Positions 45,685 to 58,000 of a stretch of 64,000 nucleotides of DNA are shown piece by piece (within the stretch, counting starts at the first letter, position 1; the number at the start of each line of letters is the position of its first letter). Origin of the DNA: Chiridota heheva. Its lineage: Eukaryota; Echinodermata; Holothuroidea; Apodida; Chiridotidae. The stretch spans positions 1,496,001 through 1,560,000 of the forward strand of contig JAIGNY010004497.1 of assembly GCA_020152595.1 (NCBI GenBank), read 5' to 3'. Below the pieces are notes generated by a model that worked only from the letters and a program-made list of their open reading frames with translations, was not told the origin of the DNA and ran no database searches. The position numbers and the translations under genes were made by a program.

Positions 45685-46070
45685 GGCAGTGACACACTGA
45701 ACGCGATGCGGCGAGCAATTTTTTTCAACAAAATTGAATAAAACAAAGATTTTTTTTTTTTTTTGACCTTTATTTTTATAGATGGATCGCCATTATATGG
45801 CTATTTAGATGATAACTGAAAATTGATTGAAAGGGCGCTTTTACGGCCATTATAGCAAAAATTGCGTCGCGACAGAAAATCGCGACCACGAAAGCGAATT
45901 TCTCCAGTTTGAACAAAAAAGCATTTCTAGCAAATTTTCCAGTATCACCAGGAAGCCTCAATTGTAAACTTCATCGTTTGCAATCAAAAAGTCAAAGCAT
46001 CTTATAATATTTGTTTTCTGTATGATTATCTAAAATATCGCTCGCCGCGTCGCGTTCGGTGTGTCACGGC
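45685..46070. mobile_element. GTGACACAC-ended TIR MITE, copy A
   Basis: Ends GGCAGTGACACACTGAACGC and, inverted, GCCGTGACACACCGAACGCG, continuing to GACGCGGCGAGCGAT: a TIR of about 30 bp. The interior has two conserved blocks (GATGGATCGCCATTATATGG and AGCGAATTTCTCCA) and no coding capacity. Copy B follows after five bases, and copy C lies at 58600-58965. Confidence 0.85.
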
Positions 46071-46075
46071 TTTAA

Positions 46076-46425
46076 GGATGTGACACACCAAATAAGACGT
46101 GGCAAGCGATTTTTTAAACAAAATTAATGAATAAAACAAAGGAAAAGAAACATTTTGACCTCTTGTTCTCACAGATGGATCGTCATTATATGGTTATTCA
46201 GATGATAACTGAAAATTGATTGAAAGGGCATTATAGCAAAATTTGCGTCGCGACAGAAAATCGTGCCCCTGCTAAAGCGAATTTCTCCACACTTTGAACA
46301 AAAAAGCATTTCTAACAAATTTCCAGTATCGTTTGTAATCAAAAAGTCAAAGCATCTTATAATATTTGTTTCCTGTATGATTATCTAAAATATCGCTCGC
46401 CGCGTCGCGTTCGGTGTGTTACGGC
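46076..46425. mobile_element. GTGACACAC-ended TIR MITE, copy B
   Basis: Same family and orientation as copy A, starting GGATGTGACACACCAAATAA and ending GTTCGGTGTGTTACGGC. Only TTTAA separates it from copy A. The left TIR is more diverged than the right. Confidence 0.82.
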
Positions 46426-46859
46426 TTTAAGACTTAAACGGGAAAACAACTAAGGAGCCAAACGGGCAAGAGGATATGAAAAATGTTTTCCTTTTTGGCC
46501 TTTAAAGCATTTTCAAGCTTCTGTTAAGAATATCTCGAATCTACTCAAAGGCTACGTTTATCCACTAAACTAATTATCCTAAAATTCAGACCCTCGTTAA
46601 CAAACAAAAGGACATTGATTGTCAAATTTTTGATGAAATGAACCTTCATATAAATAATCTAATGAAATTTGTCTACATAACTCAACTTAATCATAAAAAT
46701 AAATTTTTCAAAAAGATATTTTTAGCACACTGTTGCCACCATACACAAAACTATATATGAAATACAAAGTAATGCTACTCCATTCTTAATATTGAAATGA
46801 TTTGGTGCTCCCAAAGTGAATATCTTATGACACATAGGTTCAGCAATTGAACTCCTAAC
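46426..46859. other. Non-coding stretch, nothing recognised
   Basis: AT-rich spacer between the TIR MITE pair and the composite repeat. No signal seen. Confidence 0.4.
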
Positions 46860-49527
46860 TAGAACAGTAAATACCGTCATGGTTCGCATGCCCATGGAAA
46901 TTGACACCCATATCATATGACCCAGCCAATTACAAAAATGGCATCTCACACTAAGTCCCACATGGCATCCCATGTCCCACCCAATGTCCCACATGACATC
47001 CCATCCCATGTTCCATGTGGCATTCCACCCTATGTCCCACATGGATCCCATCCCATGTCCCAATGACATCCCACCACATGTCCCACATAACATCCCATCC
47101 CATGCCTTGTCCCACATGGCATTCCACCAAATCTCCCACATGGCATTCCACCATACAGTATGTCTTACATGGCATTCCACCATATGTTCCACATGGCATT
47201 CAACCATACAGTATGTCTTACATGGCATTTCACCATATGTCCCACATGGCATTCCACAATATGGCATCCCATCCTATGTCCCACATGGCATCCCTCCCTG
47301 TGTCCCACATGGCATATCTCCCTATGTCACCCATGGCATCCCACTTTATGCCCAACATCAGTGGCTTCACACATGATGTCCCACATGGCATCCCACCTTA
47401 TGTCCCACATTGGATCCCAACATTTGTTCCACATGGTATCCCTCCCAAAGACATCCTACTTTATGTCCCACATAGCATCACATCCCATGTTCTCCTACCC
47501 TATGTCCCTCATAGCCTCCTACCCTATGTCACACATGGCATCCCAACCTATGTCACACTGTGGCATCCCATCCCATGTCCCACATGGCATTCCACCCTGT
47601 TGCACATGGCATCCCACCCCATGTCCCCACATGGCATCCCACCCTATGTCTCACATGTTTGTATGATGAGGTCTTAACGGCACCACGACAACGAAGGTCA
47701 AATTGTGCCTAAGAGGTCAGATCATTTTAGAGGTAGTAAGGAAAGAGACCAGGGGAAGAATGAGAGAAATTCAAGAACAAAAGCCAGAAAGCTGTGATCG
47801 AGAGAGGAGGTGCATGGGTAAAACAAAAACAAAGTAGAGAGGGGGTGGAAGAGGAGAATTAAATATGGTTGTAGAGGGATGCATGCTGAAGGAAGGAGAC
47901 TATTTTATCTGGAGGATTTTTTTGGAAGAACTCAGCAATTGAGTTGTGGGGAGCAAGGAAGCTCTGGGAAGGTTGTACAGGGGCAAGCAAGGAGAACGTG
48001 TTGGATTGTGAGGATGCAGTGGCAATTGTTACAGAGGGGTTGGGGGGAACCAATAAGGAGGTGGGAGTGAGTGAGGTGGGTGTGACCAATTCTAAGACGG
48101 GTAATATGAACGTTGTCGATACGAGAAAGGTTGTTGACGGTGGATTTGATCGGGATTGTGGGCTGGATAACATGGAGTTTGTTATCAATTTGGAAGTTCC
48201 ATAAGGTTTGCCAGCGGTCACGAACAAGAGAAGCGATGAGCGGTTTGATGTCAGAGAGGGTTTTGGGAAAAGGGGAAGGGAGAAGGTTAAGGGCAATCTT
48301 AGCGGCTGTATCAGCCCTGTCATTGCCAGGGATGCCAACATGGCTGGGTATCCAGAAGAAAAGAACACTTTTCCTGCAGAGGGTGGGAGAAAAGAGTTTC
48401 CAGAGGAGGAGGTGGCAGGTGATGATGTCCCATAGGTTCCATAAGAAGTCACACCCTAGCTATCACAGTCCCTGATTGAGCATACTATGTATGAAAGTGT
48501 CAGTTCATATAATAACTTATATGCAAAAGACTTGTTGAAATAGGGTGGGACCCCATGTTTCACATGACATCTCATACCATCCCATGTCCCACATGACATT
48601 CCATCCGATGGCATTTCATTCTATGTCCAACATGGCATTCCACCATATATCCTACAAGGCATTCCACCCTGTTCCACATGGCAACCCACCCCATGTTCCA
48701 CATGGCATTCCACCCCATGTCCCACATGGCATCCCACCTAATGTCTCACATGACATCCCATAGGCTCCATAAGAAGTCTCATCCTAGCTATCACAGTCCC
48801 TGATGGAGCATACTATGTATGAAAGTGTCAGTTCATATAATAACTTATATGCAAATGACTTGTTGAATAAGAAAAAAGGCAGAGTCAAATAATTATGCCT
48901 GATATAGCCCTTGGTATATACCACATGGTCTATATTGTATCATATGTCCTGCATGGCCCCCAGCCATGTCTCTCACACATGGCATCCCTCCCTATTTCCA
49001 TATGCAGTCACATCCTGTCACACTCCCTGACTGAGCATACTAAATAATAAAGTCTGGTCAGTTCATATACTGTAGCAACTTTATGCAAATGACCACAATA
49101 ATAAAGGTGGAGTTTAATAATCATGCCTGATACAACCATTGGTGCCCAAGTATTTTGAAGAATTTTAAGGATTTTAATTCTCCAGTGCTACGAGAGAGAC
49201 ACTTGAGGATCTCTTAATAATATTGGAAAATTATATCATTTTACAGTTATTTTCTAAGGAAATATCAAAAGTTTTGTAGACTTTTTAAGGAAACTAAGTG
49301 TCTCTGAAAAACTTTAACATATTGTAAGGAAATTTTAACCTTTCATAGGGATATCTAAAGAAACTTTAACTTTTTCTGAGAAACTTTGAAGAAACTTTAA
49401 CATTTTCTGAGAAATTCTCAAAAAAGTTAATATTTTTTAGAAAATCTCAGGAAAAACTGTGTATGGCTGGACGGATGAACAAAATCGCCATTACATAGTT
49501 CACATTATGCTTCGCATGCTCACCAAA
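46860..49527 (+). repeat. Composite dispersed repeat (copy 2), LINE inserted
   Basis: Second copy of the repeat at 22118-23747. It has the same left edge (AGTAAATACCGTCATGGTTC), the same CCCACATGGCATCCCA minisatellite, and the same right flank down to GCTTCGCATGCTCACCAAAA. A 5'-truncated LINE sits at 47655-48433. The block with CTAGCTATCACAGTCCCTGA occurs twice (about 48455 and 48785), so the copy also has an internal duplication. The terminal hairpin is decayed. Confidence 0.82.
47655..48433 (-). mobile_element. 5'-truncated I-group LINE inside the composite repeat
   Basis: About 780 bp matching the 3' end of the full-length LINE: GGCACCACGACAACGAAGGT near the 3' edge, and RNase H-region sequence (GGCTGGGTATCCAGAAGAAA) near 48345. 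It stops at about 48433, where composite-repeat sequence resumes. Insertion postdates the repeat copy. Confidence 0.85.
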
Positions 49528-49590
49528 AACTAGAATACCAGAGACCTGATAGGGTGCACTCCATCATGACTGCTCCAGCAACGCCTTCAC

Positions 49591-49708
49591 TCAGCCTGCT
49601 GCCTCCTCTACATCCACGGGTGGATCATCTTCATCACTCTCATACAGCTCAATGGGTGAACTCTTGCTAGGATGAGCAGATGCTTCCAATGGACTCTCAT
49701 CCTCAGAA
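49591..49708 (-). CDS. AGTPBP1: CCP1 terminal exon, acidic tail and stop
   Basis: Acceptor TTCTGTCTTGTAG, then T plus 38 codons and TGA (49591-49593). The peptide is acidic: [15 protein letters not shown], then [16 protein letters not shown]. Short, Asp/Glu-rich, low-conservation tails are typical of CCP1. No AATAAA signal could be assigned with confidence downstream on the minus strand. Confidence 0.82.
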
Positions 49709-52700
49709 CTACAAGACAGAAATAATTGAATTGCTATTAATCAATCAATCTAATTGGCAAAAATAAATCAAAATGGTAATAATCAATGAAATTGGTAATG
49801 ATCAATTATTTAATTTATAGCACTCAAACAATTTTGGTAATACTCAATCAAATTGGTAATAATCAAAAAATTATATTGGTAATAATCAATAAATTATATT
49901 GGTAATAATCAATAAATTATATTGGTAATAATTAATAAATTATATTGGTAACAATCAATAAATTATATTGGTAAAAATCAATAAATTATATTGGTAATAA
50001 TCAATAAAATATATTGGTAATAATCAATCAATTATATTCGTAATAATCAATAAATTATATTGGTAATAATCAATCAATTATATTGGTAATAATCAATCAA
50101 TTATATTGGTAATAATCAATAAATCATATTGGTAATAATCAAATTGACTTAATAATCATTACCAATTAATTAAATGTCTGCTAACAAATTAATATGCAAT
50201 TTCTCTGAAGAACATGGGAATACAAAACATGAGGTTGTACATGTGTTGACGGATATACCTTGAATTTGAGGCGATCCCTCGACACACTACAATTTAACAA
50301 AAACCACCATCTCCCTTGATCCACGGTCCTGTCTTTGACTTTCACCCATGTATGGATGTAGCATGGTAAGGTAATAAAATTATTTCCATCTTTCAACGCT
50401 TTCACAGAAATCACTAATCTGTAATATATACACCGGGAGAACACATAAAACAAGGAAACGTAAAGAGAGAGAGAGAAAGCTGCTGCTCCCTTGGCTCTAC
50501 CTCTGGCTATTTGCGTTTTCATGAAGTTTATCGCCCTACCTTGCTACGTCCGCCTCTTTGTCCTCCTTTTCTAATGGAGGTGGTTCCATAGTGGCACCCG
50601 AAGGTATCCTTATCGTGGACGGTCCTTCCATCTTTTTGAACAGTTTCAGCAGCCCCTCACAAAACTTCTGACCCATTTCCTCCAGCATTTCCGTGTTTAT
50701 TTGAAGACCCTGTCAGTGGATGATACAAACTTGATGATCAGAAGAAAGAATTCACAAGTAAGTTGATGTAAGTTTACAAAATGTAAATGAAGTGCTAGTG
50801 GAGTAGTTCCACGTGTCTGTTTTGTATGATAGGGGACAAAAAAAAAATAGAATAAAACTACTTAAATGTTTGTTTGATGAGATCTTAACGGCACCACGAC
50901 AACGAAGGTTAAATTGTGCCTGAGAGGTCAGATCATTTTAGAACTTATAGATTAATGTTGAGGAAGAGTGTTTATATACGCATTTAATGCAAGGGGCGAA
51001 GGACTTTGGTTCGAGCGAAATGGTCTGACTTTAGGAGTGCCAGTCGCGAGTGCAAATTCCTTTGAACAGTGCTTTACACGCATATATCAACACGATGCCC
51101 AAACAATCTATTTATAAAATTTCCATGTTCGATTGTTTAAAATGCATCAAAACAATTGAAAAACGAGAACAGATTACATGTATTTTTTTGCTTTTAAAAA
51201 TCACCTGTTTTAAAAACGGAACTAACCAAATAATCAATGTCGTGCATTTATCCATAGAAATGTTATAATATGAGATAATGTGCCATTGAGGAGATAAATA
51301 ATTTGAAGATGTATGGATAGATAGGTAAGCAAAAACTTAATTGCAAGAAAATATGCCATAAACTATGAGAATAGCAAAGTTCCATCTAAAGCGGTTGAAA
51401 ATTGACCATTTTGTATTTTTATCTTTAATTTTTAAAACCTTTTATAATAAATTATGCAAATTTTTATTTCAATTTGTAACATCGGAAAAAAATCTTTGAA
51501 TTTTATTATGATAACTTGTAAACAACAAGATTCAGCATTACCTTATATGGACCTTGATCAAACCCACAGTACGTGCTTTCCATGGTGTAGCTCCTAGCAA
51601 CCCCCAGCTCCCTCCATACAACAACCCGGCAGCAGATTCCTTGTTCTTTTCTACCACAAAGCTGCAATTGGTCAATGAGAATGCAGGGGCAAGATTTTGA
51701 AGGATCCTTGGTAAAGTCTGCCAAAAAAAAAAAGAAAAACAAGATTCAAGATGAAGTCTAATTATCAAAGATGGGAGTGGAAACATAGCAAATTCTTGCA
51801 TAAAAACAGAAAGAAAACAAAATTCTTTGAAGAATTATCCAGAATAAAAATCAGTTCAGATATGTCTTGTGTGATAGAGGGCTAAAAGACAACTAATCTG
51901 TGAAGAAATTTGTTTCAATATCTTAGTCCATTTAAAATATTGAAATGAAAAGTTAAGACCAATCAATTTAAGAAAATGATTGGTGTAGAAAACCTGTCAA
52001 AGAGTAATGCCAATACCAATTTTAATGTATTCATTTTGAAAATTGATTAAACTTTTTACAATTTGAAAAGATTTTTATACAAACTTTATTTAGAATGTAA
52101 ATCATAGCTACTATTTCTATTTTTTTTGACATAACCAATGATTGTAAGACACAAACTCTCTGGAAAAAATGCAATATAATAAACAAAGACTTTTGAGGAA
52201 TGTGAGGACATGATGTCACAACTAGTTGATTTCAGTCATATCTTTCAAAAATGAGACAGAACTTGAAACTTAAATATCTCCTTCAGGAAATAAGATTTTG
52301 GAATGTTTTCTTAAATATCTTTCAAATCCTCTTTTTTAAACACCTTTTCTTCTAGACTGTGTATGACAAAAAGCTGAAAACCTATGTTCAACACAATTTT
52401 ACCCTGAACCCGATGTCTTTAAATCTTTCCTAATTTACCCTGAACCCTGATGTCTTCAAATCTTTCCTAATTTACCCTGAACCTGATGTCTTTAAATCTT
52501 TCCTAATTTACTCTGAACCCGATGTCTTCAAATCTTTCCTAATTTACCCTGAACCTGATGTCTTCAAAACTTTCCTAATTTACCCTGAACCCGATGTCTT
52601 CAAATCTTTCCTAATTTATCCTGAACCAGATGTCTTCAAATCTTTCCTAATTTATCCTGAACCCGATGTCTTCAAATCTTTCCTAATTTACCCTGAACCC

Positions 52701-55011
52701 GATGTCTTCAAATCTTCCTCATTTATCCTGAACCCGATGTCTTCAAATCTTTCCTAATTTATCCTAAACCCAATGTCTTCAAATCTTTCCTAATTTACCC
52801 TGAACCCAATGTCTTTAAATCTTTCCTAATTTACTCTGAACCCGATGTCTTCAAATCTTTCCTAATTTACCCTGAACCCGATGTATTCAAATCTTTCCTA
52901 ATTTACCCTGAACCTGATGTCTTCAAATCTTTCCTAATTTACCCTGAACCTGATGTCTTCAAATCTTTCCTAATTTACCCTGAACCCAATGTATTCAAAT
53001 CTTTCCTAATTTACCCTGAACCCGATGTATTCAAATCTTTCCTAATTTACCCTGAACCTGATGTCTTCAAAACTTTCCTAATTTACCCTGAACCTGATGT
53101 CTTCAAATCTTTATTAATTTACCCTGATCCTGATGTCTTCAAATCTTTCCTAATTTACCCTAAACCCGATGTCTTCAAATCTTTCCTAATTTACCCTGAA
53201 CCCGATGTCTTCAAATCATTCCTAATTTACCCTGAACCCGATGTCTTCAAATCTTTCCTAATTTACCCTGAACCCGATGTCTTCAAATCTTTATTAATTT
53301 ACCCTGATCCTGATGTCTTCAAATCTTTCCTAATTTACCCTGAACCCGATGTCTTCAAATCTTTCCTAATTTACCCTGAACCCGATGTCTTCAAATCTTT
53401 CCTAATTTACCCTGAACCCGATGTCTTCAAATCTTTATTAATTTACCCTGATCCTGATGTCTTCAAATCTTTCCTAATTCACCATGAACCTGATGTATTC
53501 AAATCTTTCCTAATTTACCCTGAATCTGATGTCTTCAAATCTTTATTAATTTACCCTGAACCTGATGTCTTCAAATCTTTATTAATTTACCCTGAACCTG
53601 ATGTCTTCAAATCTTTATTAATTTACCCTGAACCTGATGTCTTCAAATCATTCCTAATTTACCCTGAACCCGATGTCTTCAAATCTTTCCTAATTTACCC
53701 TGAACCCGATGTCTTCAAATCTTTCCTAATTTACCCTGAACCCGATGTCTTCAAATCTTTATTAATTTACCCTGATCCTGATGTCTTCAAATCTTTCCTA
53801 ATTTACCCTGAACCCGATGTCTTCAAATCTTTCCTAATTTACCTGAACCCGATGTCTTCAAATCTTTCCTAATTTACCTGAACCCGATGTCTTCAAATCT
53901 TTATTAATTTACCCTGATCCTGATGTCTTCAAATCTTTCCTAATTTACCCTGAACCCGATGTCTTCAAATCTTTCCTAATTTACCCTGAACCCGATGTCT
54001 TCAAATCTTTCCTAATTTACCCTGAATCTGATGTCTTCAAATCTTTCCTAATTTACCCTGAACCCAATGTCTTCAAATCTTTCCTAATTCACCATGAACC
54101 TGATGTATTCAAATCTTTCCTAATTTACCCTGAACCCGATGTATTCAAATCTTTCCTAATTTACCCTGAACCCGATGTATTCAAATCTTTCCTAATTTAC
54201 CCTGAATCCAATGTCTTCAAATCTTTCCTAATTCACCATGAACCTGATGTATTCAAATCTTTCCTAATTTACCCTGAACCCAATGTCTTCAAATCTTTCC
54301 TAATTTACCATGAAGCCGATGACTTCAAATCTTTCCTAATTTACCCTGAAGCTGATGTCATCAAATCTTTCCTAATTTACTTTAAACCCGATGTCTTCAA
54401 ATCTTACCTAATTTACCCTGAATCTGATGTCTTCAAATCTTTCCTAATTAACCCTGAACCTGATGTCTTCAAATCTTTCCTAAATTACCCTGAACCAGAT
54501 GTCTTCAAATCTTTCCTAATTTACCCTGAACCCGATGTCTATAAATCTTTCCTAATTTACCCTGAACCCGATGTCTTCAAATCTTTCCTAATTTACCCTG
54601 AACCTGATGTCTTTAAATCTTTCCTAATTTAACCTGAACCAGATGTCTTCAAATCTTTATTAATTTACCCTGAACCCGATGTCTTCGAATCTTTCCTAAT
54701 TTACCCTGAATCTTTTAGATTGCTATCTACTTGAAGATGACACCCCAATTTACCTTGTAGCTGGTGTCCTCCACCTTGGTGCCATCTTTCATTGACAGGC
54801 AGTTATTGTCCAGGTCCTCCGATAGGTAGGACATAGCAGCGCTGTTCCCATACATGAACACATTCTTCTTTCTTGAGTGCCCGTGAAAATCACAGAAGAC
54901 CTGAAAGAAGTAGAAATAGAGCAAAATCAATATACGAGATCTTGAGCATTTTTACTTAAAAAACTTAAAAGTGTATGCGTATGGATCTAAAAGTCTCCTT
55001 TAAGCTCCCCA

Positions 55012-55043
<32 letters not shown>

Positions 55044-58000
55044 AGAATCAAAAGGTTTTGTGGTTCTGATGCTTTTTTCATAAGCTGATTGATTTGCAAG
55101 TTTCATATTAACTGTCATGTCATTGCATACCATAAAATATTTGTTCCAGGATATAATTATTCATAAGCCACACCATGCATGATGCAGATCAATAAAATAG
55201 ATACACCTATTGACAACACTAGCATGTAATTAATGACATTATCACAGCAAGTATGATGCAAAACAGACACACAGTTGCTCATGTATCATATTTGAAGAAT
55301 TTTAGGTTAAGCCCCACCTACTCATTAATATGCATGGCATCACCACCAAAAACAATAAGGCATATCCACAGACCAAGGGCTATCTGTGTATCACATATGA
55401 CTTTAATCCAGTTTATCATACTTTAGATACCGTGATTACAAGCTCTTTTCAGCAAAATCATATTAAGCTATGTATACTAATGAAATTCAACGTTTTGATA
55501 CCATGAACATGTACACATTAGCAAAGATCATAACTGTACCAAATATATAACAAAACTAAGCTTGGGCGATATATCTATATTTCGATATATTTCGATATTG
55601 ACCTATATCGATATGGCCGATATTGAGTTTAAGGGTCATATCGATATTATCTTTTTTCAATAATACACAATACATGAACTATTAAAAAGCTAAACATGAC
55701 TATCAAACATCCAAGTATTTTTTATTAAACAGCCACAAAAAGTTAATGAATTTTATTTATATCAAAGTTTCAGGCACTCAGTTATGGTAAAACTTATTAA
55801 AACATTAATATTGTGATGACAATTACCCAAAATCCTTCCATGAACAAAAAAACCACTTGACAAAAAAGTTAATAATTTTATTTATCATCAGTTATGGGAG
55901 TACAGAGGCATTGCAATACTTCAATTTTATACTTGATGGCTTACGATGTTCAGACAACAAAAATCATAAGATGTTGAATCCTCAAACATTGTATTAATTA
56001 AGTTTCCTCAAAAGGAATACTGAATCTGAATTTTTATATCAAATAATCATTAATTGACAAATTACTGACAAAACTGTGAGGTTTTTTTCACTATTTTGTT
56101 CGTTCAGAAAGTCTAAAGTAAAAGTGACAGACTGGTCTTGCCAGATCGATCAGATAATGTACAGTGCAGTAACTACATACACTTAGTATCACTGTACAGT
56201 AATTTACTATGTACACACATACCATCTAGGCTATCACTGTTTCTTCCGAGTGACAACACTCGTGCGATGATTGAAGCAGACTAGAAATTGGATAATATGC
56301 ATCATATATGGACTTCTGAATGTCTAGAAGTCCATATAATGCTACCAAAATAATGCCTCTCAGTACAACTCTCATAAGAAGTAAGTGAGTTATAAAATTT
56401 TAAGAAGAGAAAAAATTTTATGAAAAATTTTTGTAAGGCATACAGTGTAGGCCTAATACCAGTTCCACAACATTTTTTTTCTTTCAAGAATATGCTGAGA
56501 TCTAAACTTTTCAATGTTTCTGTGATTGATCTTTTGAGATAGAAACCATGTAAAGAACATTTTAAAACACAATGGGTGTTTATTTGAAGATGATATGTAT
56601 ATATTTTGCAGTAATTTCTGTTAATTTGTACAAAAAAATTTACTTAACTAATTTTTTTTTGAGCCGAGGCGTAGATTACCTTGCCCAGAACAGTACATAC
56701 GACTTGAAAAAGCGAGCCAGATGACGCCCCATAATTTGTATATCGATATTTCGATATTATCGATATTTTCCAGGCGATATATCGATATTGCATATTGTTC
56801 AATATCGCCCAAGCCTAAACAAAACATATATGTGGTTGCTATAATATCAGCATTTCAATTGTTTTTACATTAAGCCCTGCCTCATTAATATGCATGACAT
56901 CACCACCAAAAACAATATGGCACATCTACGGACTATGGGCTATATGTATAACACATATGACATGAATCCACTGTACCGTTCTTGAGATATCGTGTTTACA
57001 AACTGGCCGACACATACACACACACATACATACACACACACACCATCATGACCGCATAGGTTCCTGATGCTATCCCATCGAACCAAAAAAATAACAAATG
57101 TTGACAGGAAAATAGGGACTGATATATCAAACTTCTGTTTTTATTCTTTGATGAAGTTTGCATTGTTGTTATTATATCACCCATGGTTGGCTCACCATAC
57201 AAGTAAAGGTGGCACCCCCCCCCCTCCTCCCCCTGTCCTTCTACACACTTCCCACATTGTTTTGCTATTTATTGTTCTTTTTTGTAATAAAGAATACAAA
57301 CTAGATTAAATTATATAAACAATGGAAAAGATGGTCATTCCTCTCCAACCATGTTTTCCCCCTCAACTAAAAAAGTAGTGCAATTATGCTGCAAATTTCC
57401 TTTGAAACACTCCTTAACTGTTGAATTTAAAATGAAATTTCACATGATAGAGTTGAGATGTCTTGTTTCTGTTATAATGCATAAACTGGGTGGGGAGGAG
57501 GAACCATTAAGATTAGTTACAACATGTTGTCGTACTTACAATGGGCTTTCTCTTGATAAGCACCATGAACTGCAAAAGTCCCTTTGTGTGATAGATCGTG
57601 GGATGAACCTCTGGTATTGGGTCCAGCCATTTACGATTAAGATCCTCACCGCTCAACGAGCAACGATGACTACAAATACAGACAGAAATTTCATACATAT
57701 AAGCATTATTATTCCTATCATTATTTATATCATTATTTCTGAATACAAATTGTATTAATATTATCTTTATTCATATCATTATTTTGGAATACAAATGTCA
57801 TGGCTGTTTTTATTCATATCATTATTTCTAATAACGTTGCACGGTACTGGTAAATTGAGCACCGTTAGTACCGACGCAAATGGTACCTGTAATACAGAAG
57901 TACTGGTATTTTTACAGGTGACTATCCAAAAGTGGCAAGATAAGATAAGATCAATTAAGATTAATGAGATAAGATTAATCAGATAAGATCAATTTATTTT

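Noticed and set aside
57937-57990. Cluster of AGATAAG motifs as a GATA-factor enhancer
   Set aside because: The motifs arise from a local AAGATTAA/AGATAAG degenerate repeat; too weak to call on sequence alone.
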